A DNA stretch of 21,677 nucleotides, taken from IMG/VR virus record IMGVR_UViG_3300035701_000338, positions 1 to 21,677 of that record; one strand, 5' to 3'. Position 1 is the stretch's first letter; each line of letters begins with the position of its first letter. Below are positions 19,210-21,677 of this stretch, piece after piece. Made by a program: the position numbers and the translations under genes. The notes under the pieces were generated by a model. That model was given only the letters and a program-made list of their open reading frames with translations, did no database searches and had not been told where the DNA came from. The DNA comes from a virus.

Positions 19210-21249
19210 ATGTCAGATCAACTTATTATCGCAGACTTAGAATTTGAGAATATTAAAAATAATCTCAAGCAATTTCTCAGCACACAAACAACATTTCTCG
19301 ATTACAATTTCGAGGGGTCGTCACTCGCTATTTTGATAAACCTGCTAGCGTACAATACCTATTATAACGGCTTCTATATGAACATGTTGGCAAATGAACT
19401 GTTTATTGATTCAGCGCAAGTTCGCAACTCACTCTTATCACACTCAAAATCATTGAACTATACCCCCGTATCACGCAGAGCCGCCACAGCAACCGTCAAT
19501 ATTTTAGTGACCCCTCCAGGAGGAAATACTCAGGCAGTGTTGACCTTGGATCGGTTTAGTGAATTTCAATCTCAGGCGATTGATGGAATTAACTATTCAT
19601 TCGTAACCATCGGTGCACAAACTGTCTATAAGGAAAATGGGGCATTTCCATTCTCTGCTGTCCAACTCAAAGAGGGCACCCCAGAGATTGCAACATTTAC
19701 TTACAATGCACTAAGCAACCCAGCGTCACGATTTGAACTTCCCAACGACGATATCGACACCAGTACCCTCCTAGTCACGGTGCAAGTTTCTGGCGGCAAT
19801 ACTTCATCGAAGGTTTTTGAATTGTCTACGGATATTACTACCTCAGATTCTAATACTGCGGTATATTATTTGAGCCCATCCAAGAGCAATAAGTATCAAC
19901 TTACTTTTGGAGATGGATCGATTTCAAAAGCACTATCTAATGGAAATATTGTGATTGCCAGTTACCTATCCACTACTGGACTGAATGCCAACAAGGCTAA
20001 TTCGTTTGCAACGGGTTCCATCGGAGGATTCTCAAACGTCATCATTACTCCGATCACATCTGCGGCTGGTGGAGGGGAACGAGAAACTGATGATTCGATT
20101 CGTGCGCTGGCGGCACTGAGTTACACTTCACAGGGTCGTGCCGTATCTGTCAAAGATTTTGAGGCGCTCTTAAAGTCATCATATTCAGACATTCAAAGTA
20201 TTTTTGTATGGGGAGGGGAAGATAATAAACCACCAGTCTATGGAAAGGTGTTTGTTTCCATTGCTCCAAAGGTTGGGGTGATTATCAATGATGCAGAAAA
20301 AGTTAGAATTGCTACGGACATTTTGGCACCCATTGGCATCCTCACTATTACACCAGTTTTGGTTGATCCTGATTATGTATATCTTAAATTTGAAACCACT
20401 GTGGAAGTGGATGGAAAATTGACACTCTTAACTGAGCCACAAATCGCCAGCACGGTGCGAACGGCGATAGTGAATTACACTGATGCAACCTTTAATCAAT
20501 TTGGGACTATTTTTACCATTTCAAAATTCAGTAGAGCCGTTGATGATTCGTTGAGTGCAATCGTTGGTTCGGATACTGTCGTGCGTCTGGAGAAGAGATT
20601 CGTTCCGACTCTTAATGTCCTATCCACCTATGTGGTGAATTTTTCATCAGAACTGCATCGCGCCCCTATTCAGAGTGCTCTCAAGTCCACAGCATTTATC
20701 GTGAACGATTCCAGGGGTGTTTCTCGCACTGCGTATCTAGAAGAAGTATTCAATTCTTCTACGGGAGTGGATTCCATCACGATCACAGATCCTGGATATA
20801 ACTACACCCAAGCACCAACCGTGACGATTACGGGCGATGGGGTGGGGGCAACGGCAGTGGCCACAATTGTCAATGGACGCATTGATACAATTACGGTGAT
20901 GAAACGGGGCACCTCTTATACCTCTGCGATTGTGACTATCACTGGCGGGGGTGGATTGGCGGGTGCAGCTTCGGCTGTTGTGCAATCGAAGTTTGGAACT
21001 TTACGACTATTTTACTATAATAGCAACTCAGAGAAAGTTGATATCAACCCAGAAATCGGTACGATTAACTATATTACTGGAGAGATATTTATTTCAAATT
21101 TGAAGGTGGTGAGTTCTTTGACTGATTCGGGCGACATCCGACTCAGCGTTGAACCAGAAGCCTCCATTATTCAAACACAACAGAACCAACTCCTCTTGAT
21201 GGATTCCAATGATGCGAGTGCAATCAACATTTCCGTTATCATGCGGTAA
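19210..21249 (+). CDS. 6: gp6 baseplate wedge protein with a beta-repeat insertion
   Basis: The 679-residue protein has the gp6 pattern: DLEFENIKNNLKQFL, a conserved N-terminal region DYNFEGSSLAILINLLAYNT with YYNGFYMNMLANELF, the core VNILVTPPGG, LTFGDGSISKALSNGNIVI and GGERETDDSIRALAALSY. gp6 forms the ring that ties wedges together and is a J-like baseplate protein. T4 gp6 has 660 residues. Residues about 519-592 hold an insert with two related units (PGYNYTQAPTVTITGDG and RGTSYTSAIVTITGGGG), absent from the T4 protein as far as I recall. SD AAGG lies ahead of the start. Confidence 0.9.
   Translation: MSDQLIIADLEFENIKNNLKQFLSTQTTFLDYNFEGSSLAILINLLAYNTYYNGFYMNMLANELFIDSAQVRNSLLSHSKSLNYTPVSRRAATATVNILVTPPGGNTQAVLTLDRFSEFQSQAIDGINYSFVTIGAQTVYKENGAFPFSAVQLKEGTPEIATFTYNALSNPASRFELPNDDIDTSTLLVTVQVSGGNTSSKVFELSTDITTSDSNTAVYYLSPSKSNKYQLTFGDGSISKALSNGNIVIASYLSTTGLNANKANSFATGSIGGFSNVIITPITSAAGGGERETDDSIRALAALSYTSQGRAVSVKDFEALLKSSYSDIQSIFVWGGEDNKPPVYGKVFVSIAPKVGVIINDAEKVRIATDILAPIGILTITPVLVDPDYVYLKFETTVEVDGKLTLLTEPQIASTVRTAIVNYTDATFNQFGTIFTISKFSRAVDDSLSAIVGSDTVVRLEKRFVPTLNVLSTYVVNFSSELHRAPIQSALKSTAFIVNDSRGVSRTAYLEEVFNSSTGVDSITITDPGYNYTQAPTVTITGDGVGATAVATIVNGRIDTITVMKRGTSYTSAIVTITGGGGLAGAASAVVQSKFGTLRLFYYNSNSEKVDINPEIGTINYITGEIFISNLKVVSSLTDSGDIRLSVEPEASIIQTQQNQLLLMDSNDASAINISVIMR
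20770..20985 (+). repeat. Y-T-x-AP-TVTI beta-repeat pair inside gp6
   Basis: Two related protein units of about 35 residues, each ending in a Gly-rich TITGxG turn (GYNYTQAPTVTITGDG and TSYTSAIVTITGGGG), lie between gp6 core segments. The same motif (GxGYTSAPTVTITGGGGS) is a recurrent module in phage tail and surface proteins. It probably makes an exposed beta-structure on the wedge. Confidence 0.65.
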
Positions 21250-21254
21250 CTTTT

Positions 21255-21677
21255 ATGGCTAATACACTTTCATTGTTGGTTAGACAGCAACTACCAGAAT
21301 TCATAAGATCGGATTACGATACCTTCGTGACGTTCATCGAGGCGTATTATGCGTGGATGGATCAAACCGGCAACACCATTGATCTCGCAAAGAATATGCC
21401 ATCTTATATCGACTTGGACACCACACTAACGGCTTTTGTCACCTATTTCATGAAGCAATTCCTTCCACTCTTTCCACCGGATCGATTGAGCAATCCCACA
21501 TTTTTCATCCAACACGCGAAAGAATTCTATCGTACAAAGGGTACCACAAAATCGATTCGACTTCTGTTTCGATTACTCTATGGCCAAGACATAGATATAT
21601 TTTATCCCAAGGATAGCGTACTACGAGCTTCAACGAGTGGGTGGATTAATATACCCTCATTGCGATTAGATCCCACC
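21255..21677 (+). CDS. gp7-like baseplate wedge/structural protein (3' truncated)
   Basis: ATG 21255 opens a frame that continues past the right edge (141 codons visible). It contains YDTFVTFIEAYYAWMDQTGN, a DLDTTLTAFVTYFMKQFLP segment, then FYRTKGTTKSIRLLFRLLYG and a YPKDSVLRASTSGW motif. This N-terminus (FIEAYYxWM, KGTxKSxxLLFRxLY, YPKxxxL-xS-GxW) is characteristic of a T4-like baseplate protein that follows gp6 in marine phages. By position it would be gp7, but I cannot align it with T4 gp7. No strong ribosome site; coupling to gp6 is likely. Confidence 0.75.
   Translation, partial: MANTLSLLVRQQLPEFIRSDYDTFVTFIEAYYAWMDQTGNTIDLAKNMPSYIDLDTTLTAFVTYFMKQFLPLFPPDRLSNPTFFIQHAKEFYRTKGTTKSIRLLFRLLYGQDIDIFYPKDSVLRASTSGWINIPSLRLDPT

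Noticed and set aside
1-21677. CRISPR arrays, insertion sequences, integrase or attachment sites
   Set aside because: No regularly spaced repeats, transposase-like proteins or integrase genes were seen on either strand.

Overview
The window is a piece of the genome of a T4-superfamily myovirus (contractile-tailed phage). The recognition rests on several independent blocks: a dsbA-33-59-32 cluster in the T4 gene order, a baseplate run 48-53-27-5-PAAR-(unknown)-25-6-(7-like), a gp26-type protein followed by a gp51-like extension and a tape-measure-like gene, a gp4-type head-completion nuclease, and exact T4-type late promoter boxes (TATAAATA). The host cannot be named from the sequence. Near-consensus sigma70 promoters and a secreted SleB-type muralytic enzyme fit a bacterial, probably Gram-negative, host.

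Layout. (1) 1-5.3 kb, plus strand: accessory and nucleotide-metabolism genes, mostly short and tightly packed. They include a TusA-like sulfur carrier, a MESH1-like (p)ppGpp hydrolase, small unknown proteins, a winged-helix protein behind a perfect TTGACA-17-TATAAT promoter, a structured noncoding stretch, a single-domain WGR protein, a calcineurin-like phosphoesterase, a tandem pair of FmdB-like small proteins and a RecB/Cas4-type nuclease. (2) 5.3-5.96 kb: lysis, with a SleB-family hydrolase carrying an N-terminal hydrophobic segment and a 39-residue one-helix membrane protein as possible holin. (3) 5.97-8.34 kb: DsbA, an unknown protein, late-transcription coactivator gp33, helicase loader gp59 and single-strand binding protein gp32, closed by a 16-bp UUCG-capped hairpin between convergent genes. 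(4) 8.4-13.6 kb, minus strand: read in its own direction, gp4-like nuclease, a conserved unknown, a gp54/gp19-like tube protein, gp26, a gp51-like -1 frame extension, and the tape measure. (5) 13.7 kb to the end, plus strand: the baseplate tube cap, wedge and hub/spike genes, running off the right edge inside a gp7-like gene.

The most notable signal is at the end of gp26. A T TTT TTC heptamer sits two codons before the stop, and the -1 frame opens into a 73-codon coding extension that has no usable start codon of its own and abuts the tape-measure gene. This is the layout of the frameshifted tail-assembly chaperones of lambda (G/GT) and P2 (E/E'), here in a T4-type phage. Other items worth attention are TATAAATA/CATAAATA boxes confined to the structural half (two of them abut start codons in a shared 15-base module), the phage-encoded TusA and alarmone hydrolase, and a leader with mutually exclusive RNA pairings ahead of the WGR gene.
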